Assembly: GCF_004379255.2 (NCBI RefSeq)
Contig: NC_056050.1
Coordinates: 15,183,514-15,247,513 of the forward strand
DNA: 64,000 nucleotides
Source: Salvia splendens
Lineage: Eukaryota > Streptophyta > Magnoliopsida > Lamiales > Lamiaceae
Direction: 5' to 3'
In this document: positions 35,266 through 47,096 of the stretch, one piece after another
How the letters are laid out: each line of letters starts with the position of its first letter
How positions within the stretch are numbered: position 1 is the first letter of the stretch
Translations under genes and position numbers: made by a program
Notes under the pieces: model-generated
The model's database searches: none
Told to the model about the DNA's origin: nothing
The model's input: the letters and a program-made list of their open reading frames with translations, nothing else

Positions 35266-36285
35266 TGGTGAGGTCGAGATCAACGGATTGGAATTGGATC
35301 AAGTTATATGGAAGAAAACCAACCGTTCGGATCAGTTAGCAAATTATCGTTGCCACTTAATCAAATCAATCCTCAAACCGACTCACGCAAGAAAAATATT
35401 TATAACTCCCAATCTAGACAGAATTAAACTAGCTAGCTTGATCAATGGAACTTTAACTACTGGGTCAAGTAAATTGCATGTAACAGCGGAAAAGTAAATG
35501 CGAGGATGTAAATGAAAAATAACTTTGATTAAACTAAAAACTGAGTACAGCGTGAATTTAAACTAAGCTAACACTTCGGAAACTAAGAAAGCGGTAAAAA
35601 CTGAGAAGAATCTCAGCGGGAAACTTAACATAACGCTAACAGAAATGAGTATTTTGCAGCGGTCCCTTCGGTCGCCCTTTTAACTAAGCTATCTAAACTA
35701 AGCTAGAGAACTGAACTAAACTAAGCTGGAGAGCTGAACTAAACTAGATAACTAAGCTAAGCTAAACTAGACGGAAAGTAAAGTGTCGGATCTCTTTTTG
35801 TGATGTCACACCCTCTATTTATAAGCTTGATTCGGCCTCCAGCTGGATAACGATCTTGACAGTGAATATTCACTCATGCTGAGAATGAGCGACTAATTGA
35901 TTGCTATGTGCCCTTCCTTCTAGAACGACGATGCTTTTAAGTAACAGATTCCTGACTCAGCTCCGTCCTTGGGTCTCATAAGCTAGCACGTGTCCCCTTC
36001 TAGAACGTCGTCCTTGATAACAGAATGGTGCGTCATATCCAGCTCATTTCCTCACGTGTTCTTCTTCTAGAAGCCAGCGGTCCCTACCTAACTGCTTGAT
36101 CACTCCCCCTTGATCAACTCCCCCGATTCTTGGCCTTTTATCTCCTTTTGTACTTGCTTGATCAGTTCGGCATTGCTGCCTTGGTCAAGTGGCATTTCTG
36201 AACATTTAACAATTGTTTTGCGCGATAAACCGATCAAGTAGCATACATTTTACCTTTAAACCGATGCATGAAATGAGCCTTATCA
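35266..36285 (-). repeat. 5' LTR of element B
   Basis: This 1020-bp LTR has the same ends as 17405-18569. It lacks the block equivalent to about 17555-17700, deleted between the CCCAA and TCTAGACAG words. It is followed by the TSD GGTTT (36286-36290). Confidence 0.92.
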
Positions 36286-36290
36286 GGTTT

Positions 36291-37163
36291 CCTCCACACC
36301 CCTCTCGATTCCATACACCACTCTATGCCAAGAGGTCAATTTGTAGTCTCTTAGAGATAGGATGAATTGTCCTTCCACCTGGCAAGGAAATTCCCAAAAA
36401 TAGTTAGATTTCTTCTTCAACAAAAACCAAGGAAAATGTTATTCAAGAAAATGGTAAGGAGCCATTTAAGATCTTGCAAGAGTGTCTGTCACTACCCTCC
36501 TACAAAGCCAAGATGGAGACAAGGTAATGATAATTGGACAGAGAATGGTGGGATCATCTCCTTAACCAAAAGAGTGAAAGTCCTTTTCTCCCACATGAGC
36601 AATTAAGCAACGAGATCAGCAAGTATAACTCTTTCCAAGATTTTCATCAAGAAGGCAGGAAGGCCTTTTTAACAAATTCAAAAGAGAGATGAACAACTAG
36701 CTCAAAGTAGCAAGTTATACTCCCAAAAACCTGCCACAAAGGACAAAGAAATCGGCTATATAAACAGCACCAATCCACACTTCCTTCACCCTCTTTACCA
36801 CTTAGAAAATTCTTGTCGAAGATTAGCAAGGAGTAAGGGAGAAGTTGCAGATAATTGGAGTCTCAAGGACCCCAATCCAATAGCCTCCACACCAAGGTAA
36901 ACTCTCACCGCTTCTTAACTTTTAGCAGATTAACATCCACATGAATTAAGCAACATAGCAAGCTTCAGATTTAGAGCTTACTACATCAAAAACCAATAGC
37001 CTTAACAGTGGCAAGCTTCTATAGATCAAAGCTCAACACTTACAACCAAGTACCAATTGATAAAACTCATTCCATTAAGTGCACACATAAATTCTCAAGA
37101 CCACTTATCACATAGTTGCTACCCCAAATGATTCACATAGATAGCTAAGTACGAAGACTTAGC
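36291..37163 (+). other. Inner part of the split Del/Tekay-like LTR
   Basis: Sequence of the outer solo LTR between element B and the Harbinger-like MITE. No coding frame resembles a known family. Confidence 0.5.
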
Positions 37164-37166
37164 TTA

Positions 37167-37850
37167 GGGTGTCCACTATAAGGCGCCCACGGCTATAGCC
37201 GCGGGTTGGGGCGGAGAGCGGGCGGCTATAGTGGAGAGCGCGGGCGGACACCGAAATGGGGGCGGTAGGGGGGGCGGACGGGCTTCAGCCGACTCCAGGG
37301 CGAGGACGCGGCGAAATGGGGGCGGACGCGGCTATAGGCGCGGCGCCTATAGTGGCGGCACCGACAGCCGCGGCTATAGCCGATTTTTAATTTTTTTTTA
37401 CATTTCAATTCATCTATAAATACACCCCACTCCATTCATTATTTTCATACCATTCCAACTCTACATCTATAAAAATTTCTCTCACTACAATTTGGGGTCG
37501 AAAATGAACAATTTGTGGAGAGACAGTTGGAATTTGTTCACCTAAAAATATACCCCACTCCATTCATTTTTTTAATTTTAATTCTAATTTTAATTCTAAT
37601 TCTAATTCTAATTTTAATTCTAATTCTACTTCGTATAGTCGTGTTCTTCTAATTACGTATAGCCCGATAAATTTGTTCATAATTACTTGAAACATTATAA
37701 AATGAAAGTTGATTATAAAATTTGGGGGCTATTGGAGGTGTCCACTATAGTGGCGGACACAAAATTTTGGGGCGATGGACAACAAAACTGGGGCTATGGA
37801 CAAAAACTGGGGCGGAGCTATTGGGCGTGTCCGCCTTATAGTGGACACTC
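37167..37850. mobile_element. PIF/Harbinger-like MITE
   Basis: The terminal inverted repeats read GGGTGTCCACTATAAGGCG on the left and, reversed, GAGTGTCCACTATAAGGCG on the right. The flanking TSD is TTA (37164-37166 and 37851-37853), the 3-bp type of PIF/Harbinger. The 684-bp interior has a GC-rich left part with repeated GGCTATAG words, a CTATAAATACACC TATA-like segment, and an extra internal end-like motif at about 37735 (GGTGTCCACTATAGTGGCGG). No transposase is present. Confidence 0.85.
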
Positions 37851-37853
37851 TTA

Positions 37854-38345
37854 GTGTACGGGGAGCTGTCCGGCGATGGCCGGGTGAAGACGGAGGCAGA
37901 GAAAAGGCTGCTCTCACGCAAACCCGACAGACGGGGCAGCGATGCGGCAGCTCCGAAGGCGCAGCGCGCTGCTCGCCGGCGAGTGGAGCCAAGGCCGGCG
38001 GCGCTGGGTCGCCGTGGAGTGACGGGAGACGATGGTGGCAGAAGCGTCTGTCTAGTCGACCATGGCTGTGGAGTCGCCGAGAGAGAGAGGAAGCTCGACG
38101 GTGAGCGAGAGAAACACAGAGAGAGAGGGAGAAGAACGATGGGAATCACCGGCGATTCGATCGGTGGTGGACGGCCGACAGCAGTGGAGTATTGGCGGTA
38201 GAATCGATTGAGGAGAGATGGAGTGGCGTGAAGAAGAGGCGCCGCTGCTCCTTCCTTGCAATTTGGGATTTTCAGATTTCGGGAGAAATGAGATGGGAAT
38301 GATGAGGGAGAAAGGTACCGATAAAATGAGAAGAGTATTGGGCTC
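37854..38345 (+). other. GC-rich segment within the Del/Tekay-like LTR
   Basis: About 490 bp is markedly richer in GC than its surroundings, with GAGAGAGAG-type runs and CGGCG words. ORFs cross it on both strands but none matches a known protein. It may be a promoter-proximal or transcribed part of the LTR, or captured host DNA. Confidence 0.45.
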
Positions 38346-40218
38346 CTGCAATTTTATTTAATGAGTATTGGGCCATGCCTTTTAATTAAATGATATTGGG
38401 CTGTCCCATTTAATAATTTGGGCCAATGGAGAAATAAAAGGAAATGGAGACTGGGCTGATTCCAATTGGCTCTTGGCCCATTTGTTTTTATAATTTGGAC
38501 TAAAATATTAATTGAAGTGGTGTGCTGTTTCATTTATGAATTGGACCGAAGAATTTAACTACTGAGCTTGGAAATTTAATTATGGAGCTTGGACTGGAAT
38601 ATTGATTGGAGTAGTGGTTGTTTCAGTTATGGGATTGGGCCAAGAGGATTCTTACTATTAAATTGGGCTACCATGATGGTTAATTGAAGTGGACTTAATT
38701 AATTTAGTTGGATTGCGGAGTATTGTTGAATGGAACGGGCCTTGAGAAATGATTAAGGAATGGTCTGCCGGAAAATAGTTGAGAGAGTTTATTCAATAAA
38801 ATGGGCTTGCCCTATTTAGCTATTGAGTTGGTTGAGTCAATTAATTAGGACTTGAACTTCCTACTTAAATTAAGAGAAAATGGGTTGTGAATGGAAAATA
38901 TTAAAAGTTGAGCGTTGGGAGCTTAACTAAATAAAGTCGCGAATAAATGGGTAAAGTTTCTGAAGGCGGAAAATTTTGAGAATATTGGGCGGCCTTAAGA
39001 AAATTCAAAGAAGAGATTTAGAAAGGGATTTTCCATGAATCCATACTTTATTAAATAAGTGCCCAAATGGTTATTTTTGAGAAAATAGAATTTCCCTGGA
39101 ATTAGTTAAGTGAGTAAGTAAATCCTGCAACTTAGTAAAGCCCAAGAAAGGATTAGAGATCCTATAAGACGAGACTAAGATATAGGTGCTATCCAATAGG
39201 ATGCATGCATTCTTTTCTCAAGAAAAATATTTCGAGTTCTAATTGAGCGTGATACGCTTTTTTTTTATAAAGGCTATTTTTGGCTCGGAGGCAAAGTAAG
39301 GCCGACGTGAGAATTTTTAATTGAGGAGTAAACGTATCAGGTGGGCTTTCTTTTAATATCCAGCACATTAGTGTAGATATAAAGCAAATACTTGTGAAAT
39401 TATGAAATATCTTTTCTCAAAATGGAGCTGTGATTATTTTCAAGTTGTTGTCATGTTATAAAATGTTTGTTTTTTAGGCCTATTTGTTGGGCTATATGCC
39501 TGTAGGTTTTGTCGACGCCAAAACTATGTAAGAAATTCGGTTCCCAATGGGACCGTAAATCCTGTTCAGAATAATGTGCGCAAGAGCCGTAAGCCATCCT
39601 AGAGAGGTTGGCCGGCCATGGTGTCCGTTGAAGGTGGACACTTTCACGGTACACGTTTCTCATATATGGTATGAGTTTTGAAGAACTTACACTGATCAGT
39701 GAGACTTTTAAGATCACAAAGAACTTAGTATGCTCGGGCCTTTTAAGAAAAATCCCGTGTGATACTGTAGATGGATGATAACTATATATAATGTATGTTT
39801 TGATTTTCGGCAAGTGCCCACTGAGTACTCCCGTACTCAGCCCTGCATGTATTTCTAAATGTGCATATTAAGCAATAAGGTGGAGGCGTGTTGATCAGAG
39901 TCGATGCTACTTAAGTAAAAAAGTGTGGATCTCTCGACGCTTCGTGTCTTCATACGCGAGGTTGTTCTTTGAACCTTTCCGCTGCAGTTTGTTATGAGAG
40001 TATAGTGAACTCGCATCATCAAAACTCTGATTCATTTTGATGAAATGCTATTGTTATTCAAATCCTTGTAATCGAATACTTGGATCTTATCTTATCATAT
40101 TGTTTGACTTTTCAATGTGCAAGTTCTATCCTCATTTCTTACCTATTTCTTTAAATCCTTTTATTAGTCGCGATTTATCCGTTTTTGCTATCCTTAGCAA
40201 GGTGTGCGTGACATTATT

Positions 40219-41641
40219 AGATTAGCTTACTTACTCTATAATTACATCACTACTATTTCTTTGGCAGAAAAAGTGTACATATCGGCAATAAAGGCAATTG
40301 TGTCCTTTCACGTGTTATCTTAGTAACAATCTTGATTATTGCGAGTGTTTCCTATCAACGTTTACATATCTAGCAATATCTTATCCGAACTATCAAGTGA
40401 ATCCAAATAAATACTTTTTCTATCTCATTAAAAATCAAATATTTTTCTTTTTAAGTTGTCCCATTAAAAATGAAACGTTTACAAGGACAACATCTTTACT
40501 TTTTCATCTCTCTTACTTTACTCTCTTTTCATTAACTCGCAAAACAACACTGCTTAAAATCACATGTTGGAAACCAAATAGTTCATATTTATTGGGACGG
40601 AGGGAGTAGTATAAACAAACTCATTATGAGCATAATCAAATCATACTGAAAAGTCAACTTAAGAGCATCTACAGCAATGGATCAACTTCACAACTATAGA
40701 ACAACCCTCACAACTACTTTTACATGCAAAAGCACTGTATATAGAATACACTCACGAGTCTCAATTATTGATCATTATAAACACTTCACAAATGTTAATT
40801 TTTTAAAAAATAACTGCAATATTACACCTAGCCGCACGGGACACGAGTTATGTGCACGCATGACGCCAATTGGCTAGGGGGCACGATTGGGGTGCACGTG
40901 GAGCTGCTGACACATGTGGTGCAATATCTTTTGTGGTGCTATTTTTTTCTCTCATTTTTAGAGGATCAATAATGGTTCCTCATTAACTCATATGATGACT
41001 CGAACCTTTGACTTATCGGTTAAAGGGAAAATGTCTTACAAATTAATCTATGCATTGTTTCATTTGTGGTGTTATTTATTTCTTAAAAAATGTCTCATTT
41101 GCTTGTAAGTAAAGTCTCAATTATGGAGTACAACCCATGCTTTATAAGTGTAGTCTCATTTATTTTGAATAAATTCTCATTTATTTTGAATAAATCCTCA
41201 TTTATTTCAATGAAACATACATCAAAACAGTGACAGTCATCAGTAAGAATTATCAACATAAGTGGATATTCAAATACCTAAGTTTTACCAATCACATAAA
41301 ATAAAAATTCGTGAAGGACATCAGAAAGAATTATGGAAGTTGATATCTACAACTGTTGACTGCAAAAATAGTGTTTGTTGTATAGAAATCGTTAGCGACA
41401 AAATTGAATGAAATAGAAACAGCGATATCTTCTTCGTCGGTTATCAAAATTTCCAGATTCTCGACCTTCAAAGTTTACAACAACCATTGTCAGTTTCTGT
41501 CAGCAACAACTAACAGGGTGATAAGGAGACTGACGATGTATATTTTAAGAATCATAGTTTTAGATTAGTCATGTATGGTTAAACTGGAACCGGACTGGTA
41601 GTTCAGTTCTAGAAACCTGCTAAACATAACCGGAACCAACA
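40219..41641. other. Intergenic between the nested block and copia scraps
   Basis: It contains a Stowaway MITE (40414-40606). AAGAGCATCTACAGCAATGG near 40661 resembles an end of a DNA transposon. The rest is unrecognised. Confidence 0.45.
40414..40606. repeat. Stowaway MITE
   Basis: A 193-bp element flanked by TA (40412-40413 and 40607-40608). The right end, reversed, starts CTCCCTCCGTCCCAATAAA, the canonical Stowaway end. The left CTTTTTCTATCTCATTAAA is a diverged partner. Confidence 0.7.
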
Positions 41642-41852
41642 TGTTAGAAGGAAATCACCCAATATCCGCAAGATATCAATTATTTGATTATTTTGTACCA
41701 TACTTAGAAGATGCCAATCACTGTAATTAGGCTAATTAGGTTTACTACATGTAGATCCTCCTAAGGCTATATAATCTTGTATCTATGTAGCATAACATAT
41801 CAGTGAATAACATATGAGCCTCTTTACCGATCCTTTAACATGGCGTCAGGGC
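41642..41852 (+). mobile_element. Short copia/TRIM-like LTR with primer site
   Basis: TGTTAGAAGG at 41642 to CCTTTAACA at 41840 gives a 199-bp LTR-like unit, followed at once by TGGCGTCAGGGC, a three-mismatch form of the copia primer site TGGTATCAGAGC. TATAATCTTG precedes the end. No matching 3' LTR was found downstream, so this is a 5' remnant of a small copia or TRIM element. Confidence 0.55.
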
Positions 41853-42419
41853 ATGAACAGATGAGGCTCAGAAAATCCTCATCATAGCCCCGATAATACC
41901 AATCCTGACCCAGAAGACAAATCAACTGAGAAAACCAATTCCTACATCACCTAATAAAATAATAAAAAACCTATCGAAGGGTCCACCACGTCATCCCCCC
42001 AAAAATATTCAAAACTAAGTGTAGAATAAGTTTATAGAGTCGGTTGGGACGTGAGTGACCTGAGAAAGCAATAAAGATATCTTGAATTTTCGTGTTGAGG
42101 CTGGACGGGGCAAAAATTCAACAAAAGCTGGAAAAAATGAGGCTGGATTGTGGTGAAAGGTCCAGCGGGCCATTGGGGGTGGCGCAACGGTCACTGAAAA
42201 AGATACAAAACCATTCCAGTGAGGGGCTAGCGGTCGCTGGATGTGGTCCAGAAGCTATGAAAAATTCAATCAATACAAAAATGAAATTAAACACAAAAAC
42301 ACTAAAAACATAAAGAAAAATGTTGGGTTGCCTCCCAATAAGCGCTCTTTTAGAGTCATTGGCTTGATTGTTATCCTCTTTACTCTCTATTGATATTATA
42401 ATTTATAGCATATGTTCTC
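41853..42419. other. Unassigned retroelement-derived sequence
   Basis: It contains TTGGGTTGCCTCCCAATAAG near 42323, a word common in plant Gypsy elements, and CAGCGGGCC / GCGGTCGCTGG words shared with the LTR of element A. It is probably a Gypsy fragment. No ORF of note. Confidence 0.4.
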
Positions 42420-42899
42420 TTTTAGTATTTTGGCTGATCAAGTGAGAAGAATCCGAGAACTAATTCAAGTGAACTAGCCGTTGGGGCTGGGTTTTAGTTT
42501 CTGTTGAAGGCAATTGCAACTACTTGAGCTCAACAAGAGCTGAGCAAGGGTTTGGGAAGTAACCGTCACTCACATACATGCATTCATATATATAGATGGT
42601 GTGCATAAGCCAGAGAAGCAGAACAAGAAAAACAAGCCAGTAGAGATTGAGAGCAAGAAAGGAGAGTTTCATCCGTGTTGAGTGAGATCATTTCCTGTTG
42701 TAGAGAGAGTTTGATCTTGAGAGATGAATGTACTTGTTGCTTAGTTTAGAGCTAGTTTACATCTTGTAATCCACTCAGAGTCAATCAATTCAATATCAGA
42801 CCTTTTCCATCCATGGACGTAGGCCATGAGCCGAACCACGTAATTGTCCGTGTTCTTTTTTTTCTCGTTATTGATCAAGCATTGCAATCGGTTTTCACA
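42420..42899 (+). repeat. 5' LTR of copia element D
   Basis: 480 bp; TTGAGCTCAACAAGAGC is a short palindromic stretch near 42525. TATATATAG near 42589 is a possible TATA. The next bases inside (42903-42919, TGGCACCGTCTGTGGGA) look like a primer site but not the usual tRNA-Met type; the tRNA was not identified. Confidence 0.85.
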
Positions 42900-43028
42900 A
42901 CATGGCACCGTCTGTGGGAAGAGGCGATTGCAGAAAGGGATCGAGATAAGAGGGTTTAGAAGTTGTCTTCTGTGTTTAGCTCTGTTCCTCCAAGTGAGGC
43001 ACACCACCTGTTTGAAGAATGTCCACTA

Positions 43029-43884
43029 TGAAGTTTGAAGTGGAGAAATTCACTGGCCGGAAGGATTTCGGCTTGTGGAGCTCAAGATGAAGGCGATCTT
43101 GATGCAGCAAGGTTTATGGGAAATCTTGAATGGTGGAGGCAACGGTGATGAGAAGAAGCCTGAATTGGATGAAAATGAGAAGGCAAGGGCTCGAGATATG
43201 CAATATAAGGCATACAGCACCTTAATACTCAACCTCACTGATAGAGTCCTTCGAGAGGTTTCATAGGAAGACACAGCAGCAGGGGTTTGGTCTAAATTAG
43301 AGTCATTATATATGACAAAGTCTTTGGCCAACCGGCTGCACTTGAAACAAAAATTGCTAACGTTGAAGATTGCAGATGGGAAGAGTGTATTGGAGCAGCT
43401 TGAAGAGTTTGGGAAATGTGTAGATGATCTTGAAAATATTGATGAGGAGATCAAGGATGAGGATAAGGCTCTAATGTTGTTAAACTCTCTGCCATCAAGT
43501 TATGAGCACTTCAAGGATGCTATGCTTCTTAGTAGGGTGTCCAAGATCAGCTATAAAGAAGTCTATTCTGTCTTGAAGCTTAAAGAAGCCCAGAAAACCA
43601 ACTTCAAATCTGATGATGTAGCAGCTGAGAGCCTGAACATCATGGCTAACTTCAAGAAGAATGAGAAGAGAAAGTCACAAAAGAAGTCTTGGAAGGATAA
43701 AAGAGATGATGGGAAGGAGACCAGGTCATGCCACTATTGCAAGAAACCTAGTCACTTAAAGAAAAACTGCTGGTCTTGGAAGAAGAAACAGGCCGAGGAA
43801 GGTGGGAAGAATACTGCTGATTTGGCAGAAGAATTAGAGGTCCCAAAGGCTCTGAGGATGCAGAGGAACTCCCTTGGATCATGA
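43029..43884 (+). pseudogene. Gag of copia element D
   Basis: It starts MKFEVEKFTGRKDFGLW, frameshifts near 43075, then runs KAILMQQGLWEIL to a TAG at 43264-43266 and on through TKSLANRLHLKQKL and LLNSLPSSYEHFKDAML, the UBN2-type copia gag. A zinc knuckle CHYCKKPSHLKKNC (CX2CX4HX4C) is intact near 43727. The frame shifts again near 43850 into protease. Gag would coat the RNA. Confidence 0.85.
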
Positions 43885-46800
43885 ATTCCGGATGCAGCTT
43901 CCACATGTGTCCAACTAGAGGCGGTTTTGATGAAATAAAGGATGCAATTGGATCAGTCTTGCTTGGGAACAATCAAATCTGTAGCATTAGGGAAATAGGG
44001 AAAATAAAGCTGAGGCTACATGATGGATCTGTTAGATTGCTCACTGATGTGAGATTCATTCCAGAAATCAAGAGAAATTTGATCTCTGTTGGAGTTTTGG
44101 ATGCAGATGGGTATGCTTGCATTCTCTCAGGTGGAATCATGAAAATTGTTAAAAATGGAAAAGTGGTCATGGTGGCTGAGAGGAGGAGTTTGTACTATCT
44201 AAAGGCTAGAGTGATTTCTGGATCAGTGAATCTGGTGCAGGATTTGGATCTGAGAAGTTGGCATCTCAGGCTTGGACATCTAGGAGAGAAAGGAATTAGA
44301 GAATTGGCTAAGAAGGATCTGATCAAGCTGGGAAATCCCAGTGAGCAGCTGGGGTTATGTTACAATGTGTGCTCGGGAAGAGTAAGAAATTGCCTTTTGC
44401 TAAGGGCATCCACAGTTCGGCAGCACCACTAGAATATGCCCACAGTGACTTGTGGGGGCCAGCTACACCAATCACGTTGGGTGGAGGTAAATATTTTCTA
44501 TCCATTATTGATGATTTTTCTAGGAAGTTGTGGGTGTTTATCTTGAAGGAAAAGTCAGAAACCTTTGTGAAGTTTAAGGAATGGTGTAGAGAAGTAGAAA
44601 TAGAGAATGGTTGTTCACTGAAGTGTTTGAGAACTGATATTGGGTTAGAATTTTTGAGCAAGTAGTTTGATTCTTTCTGTAAGGACAAAGGAATGAAGAG
44701 GCATAGGACAACTCCATGTAATCCACAGCAGAATGGGGTTGTTGAATGTATGAACAGGACTATCTTGGAGAGGGTTAGGTGTGTGTTGTTCAGCTCTGGA
44801 CTACCTAAGAAGTTCTGGGGGAGGCTATGAGCATGGCTGCAGTTATCATTAACAAGAGCCCATCTTCATAAATAAATTTTGAGACTCCTGATCAAAGATG
44901 GTATGGAAGGAGTGTGGACTACTCGAATATGAGGACATTTGGTTGTATGTCCTATGCACACATCAGGCAAAGTAAGTTGGAACTGAGGGCTCTGAGATGT
45001 GTGATGATTGGATATCAAAAAGGGGTCAAGGGATACAAGTTGTGGTGCATAGAACCAGGGAATCAGAAAGTGGTTATTAATAGAGATGTGCAGTTTGAGG
45101 AAAACAGAATGCCATTTCTGGAGAACAATCAGGCAAGTAAAACCCCAGAACCTGAAAGTTCAACACAGATGGAGGTTCTGGTATCTGAGAGATCAGCTCA
45201 GGTGGAGGTTTCTGGAGAAACTGAGAATGGTGGATTTGAGCAAACTGAGCAGCAACCTGCAGTAACTGATGAAGATGTACTGGGCAGTAATGTGCCAGAA
45301 CATGAGAACAATCAGCAAAGCCAAGATGACTATATGCTAGCCAGAGACAGAACCAGAAGAAATCTAAAGCCATCTACTAGATATAGTGAAACTGAATATC
45401 TTCTATATGCAATGTGTAGCTGAAAAGATTAAGTATGCTGATCCATCAAATTTTAAAGAGGCTATGGAGTCTAATGAAAGCAAGCAGTGGATGAGAGCAA
45501 TGATTGAAGAAATAGAATCTCTAATGAAGAGCAAGACTTGGATACTAGTCAAGAAGCCAAGCGGTCAAAAGCCAGTTAGTTGTAAATGGATCTTTAAAAA
45601 GTAGGTGGAGGCTGGAAATAAGATCAGGTTTAAGGCAAGATTAGTGGCAAGAGGATTCACTCAAGAGGAAGGGATTGACTATAATGAGGTTTTTTTCCCC
45701 GTAGTGAAACATGTTTCCATTAGAGTGTTGCTAGCAGTGGCTGCACAAAGAGATTGGGAGTTGGAGCAGCTAGACGTCAAAACTGCTTTCTTACATGGAG
45801 ACTTAGAAGAGACTATTTACAAGGATCAGCCTGAGGGGTTCTTGATGCATGGAAGTGAGGATAAGGTTTGTCTACATTAAAAGAGTTTGTATGGATTGAA
45901 AAAGGCTAGTATGCAGTGGCATCTTAAATTTGATGAGCGTATGAAGAAAATGGGGTTTGAGAAATCTAAGTATGACAACTGTGTTTATTTCAGAAATAGA
46001 AATGAAGCAAGTGTGGTGTATTTACTGCTATACGTTGATGATATTTTGATTTCTGGACCAGATAAAGTAGAAATTCAGAAAGTGAAGAAGATGCTTAGAG
46101 ATGGTTTTAAGATAAAGGATCTGAGATATGCTCACAGAATCTTAGGGATGGATATTTTGGGAGATAGAAGAAATAAGACACTTTGGTTATCTCAAAGGAA
46201 TTACATCAAGAAGATAGTACAGAAATTTCAAGTTGAAAGCAGCAAAGGAACTACGGTTCCAATCTCTCAACATTTCAGACTCTCAAAGGATCAGTGCCCA
46301 AGGAATGAAGCTGAGGAAAAGGAGATGAGCCAAATTCCTTATGCTAATATAGTTGGGAGTGTGATGTACACAATGATTTGCACGAGGCCAGACATTGCTC
46401 ATGCCATTAGTGTAGCGAGTAGATACATGTCTTGCCCGGACAAAGAACATTGGCTGGAACTCAAACACATTCAGAGATATTTGAAGAATCATGATGACCT
46501 GGGGATCTTGTTTAGATCAGAAGATGCCACTGAGGAAAATGCATTAGTTGGTTTCTGTGACTCAGACTATGCAGCAAATCTGAATAATAGAAGATCTCAA
46601 TCCGGTTATGTATTCACTATGTTCAACTTAGTAGTAAGTTGGAAATCGAGCCTGCAATCTGTAGTAGCATTGTCAACTACGGAGGCTTGGTATATAGCTC
46701 TGACTGAAGAAGTGAAGGAAAGCTACTGGCTGAAAGGAATTGTTGGTGATTTTGGAGTAAAGCAAGGAAGTGTGACTATAAAATGTGACAACAATAGTGC

Positions 46801-47008
46801 CATCTACTTGGCCAAACATCAGACTTTCCATGAGCGCAGTAAGCACATTGATGTGAGGCTGCACTTCATAAGGGATGAGGTTGAAAAGAAGGAAGTAAGG
46901 ACAGAGAAGGTAAGCACAGAACATAATGCTGCAGACATGCTTACAAAAGCTCTGTTGAAGTCAAAGTTTAACTACTGCTTGGATTTGGTGGGTTTGGTCC
47001 GAAACTGA
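43878..47008 (+). pseudogene. Pol of copia element D (PR-IN-RT-RH)
   Basis: The protease site reads WIMNSGCSFHM; copia elements have DSG, so the catalytic Asp is Asn. The integrase zinc-binding segment (WHLRLGHLGEKG) is followed by a frameshift, then HSDLWGP and IIDDFSRKLWV of the catalytic core, a TAG after the LEFLSK segment, and further frame changes (44663-44913). From 45386 one frame carries RT and RNase H with two nonsense codons (45602-45604, 45878-45880). Motifs include [35 protein letters not shown] and SVVALSTTEAWYIAL, ending MLTKALLKSKF. Decay is moderate. Confidence 0.88.
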
Positions 47009-47096
47009 TGTGTTGTTGTATGGTGATGGAGTAGGGGATCTGTATAAAGGGTTGATCTTCCAGGTGGAGGATTTGTTAGTATTTTGGCTGATCAAA

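Larger units (their letters stand above)
17405..36285 (-). mobile_element. Athila/Tat-like Ty3/Gypsy element B, complete ends, split by copia element C
   Basis: It has two LTRs (17405-18569 and 35266-36285), a tRNA-Asp primer site beside the right LTR, and a perfect TSD GGTTT at 17400-17404 and 36286-36290. It is therefore a minus-strand element of about 10 kb once copia C (22368-31261) is removed. Order on the minus strand: LTR, primer site, gag, protease, a pol remnant lacking most of RT, RNase H and integrase, a third ORF, a 3' non-coding tract, LTR. Nonsense codons, frameshifts and the pol deletion make it non-autonomous and inactive. Confidence 0.92.
16799..40213 (+). mobile_element. Del/Tekay-like solo LTR, split by element B (arms 16799-17404 and 36291-40213)
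   Basis: The outer ends are TGTGACGCCCC and GTGCGTGACA, with a perfect TSD TTATT at 16794-16798 and 40214-40218. With the nested element B and one TSD copy removed, the LTR is about 4.5 kb, within the long range of Del/Tekay chromovirus LTRs. The right arm near 39800 reads GCCCACTGAGTACTCCCGTA and CTCAGCCCTGCATG, a segment shared in altered form with the LTRs at 47097-49608 and 55149-58231. No internal region, primer site or second LTR is present. The arm also hosts a Harbinger-like MITE (37167-37850). Confidence 0.8.

Noticed and set aside
37729..38351. Overlapping ORFs of 87-134 codons in GC-rich DNA
   Set aside because: Located in the MITE and the Del-like LTR; low complexity, open on both strands, no domain.
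42844..43007. Short ORFs around the copia D LTR end on both strands
   Set aside because: They cover the LTR end and putative primer site; gag begins later at 43029.
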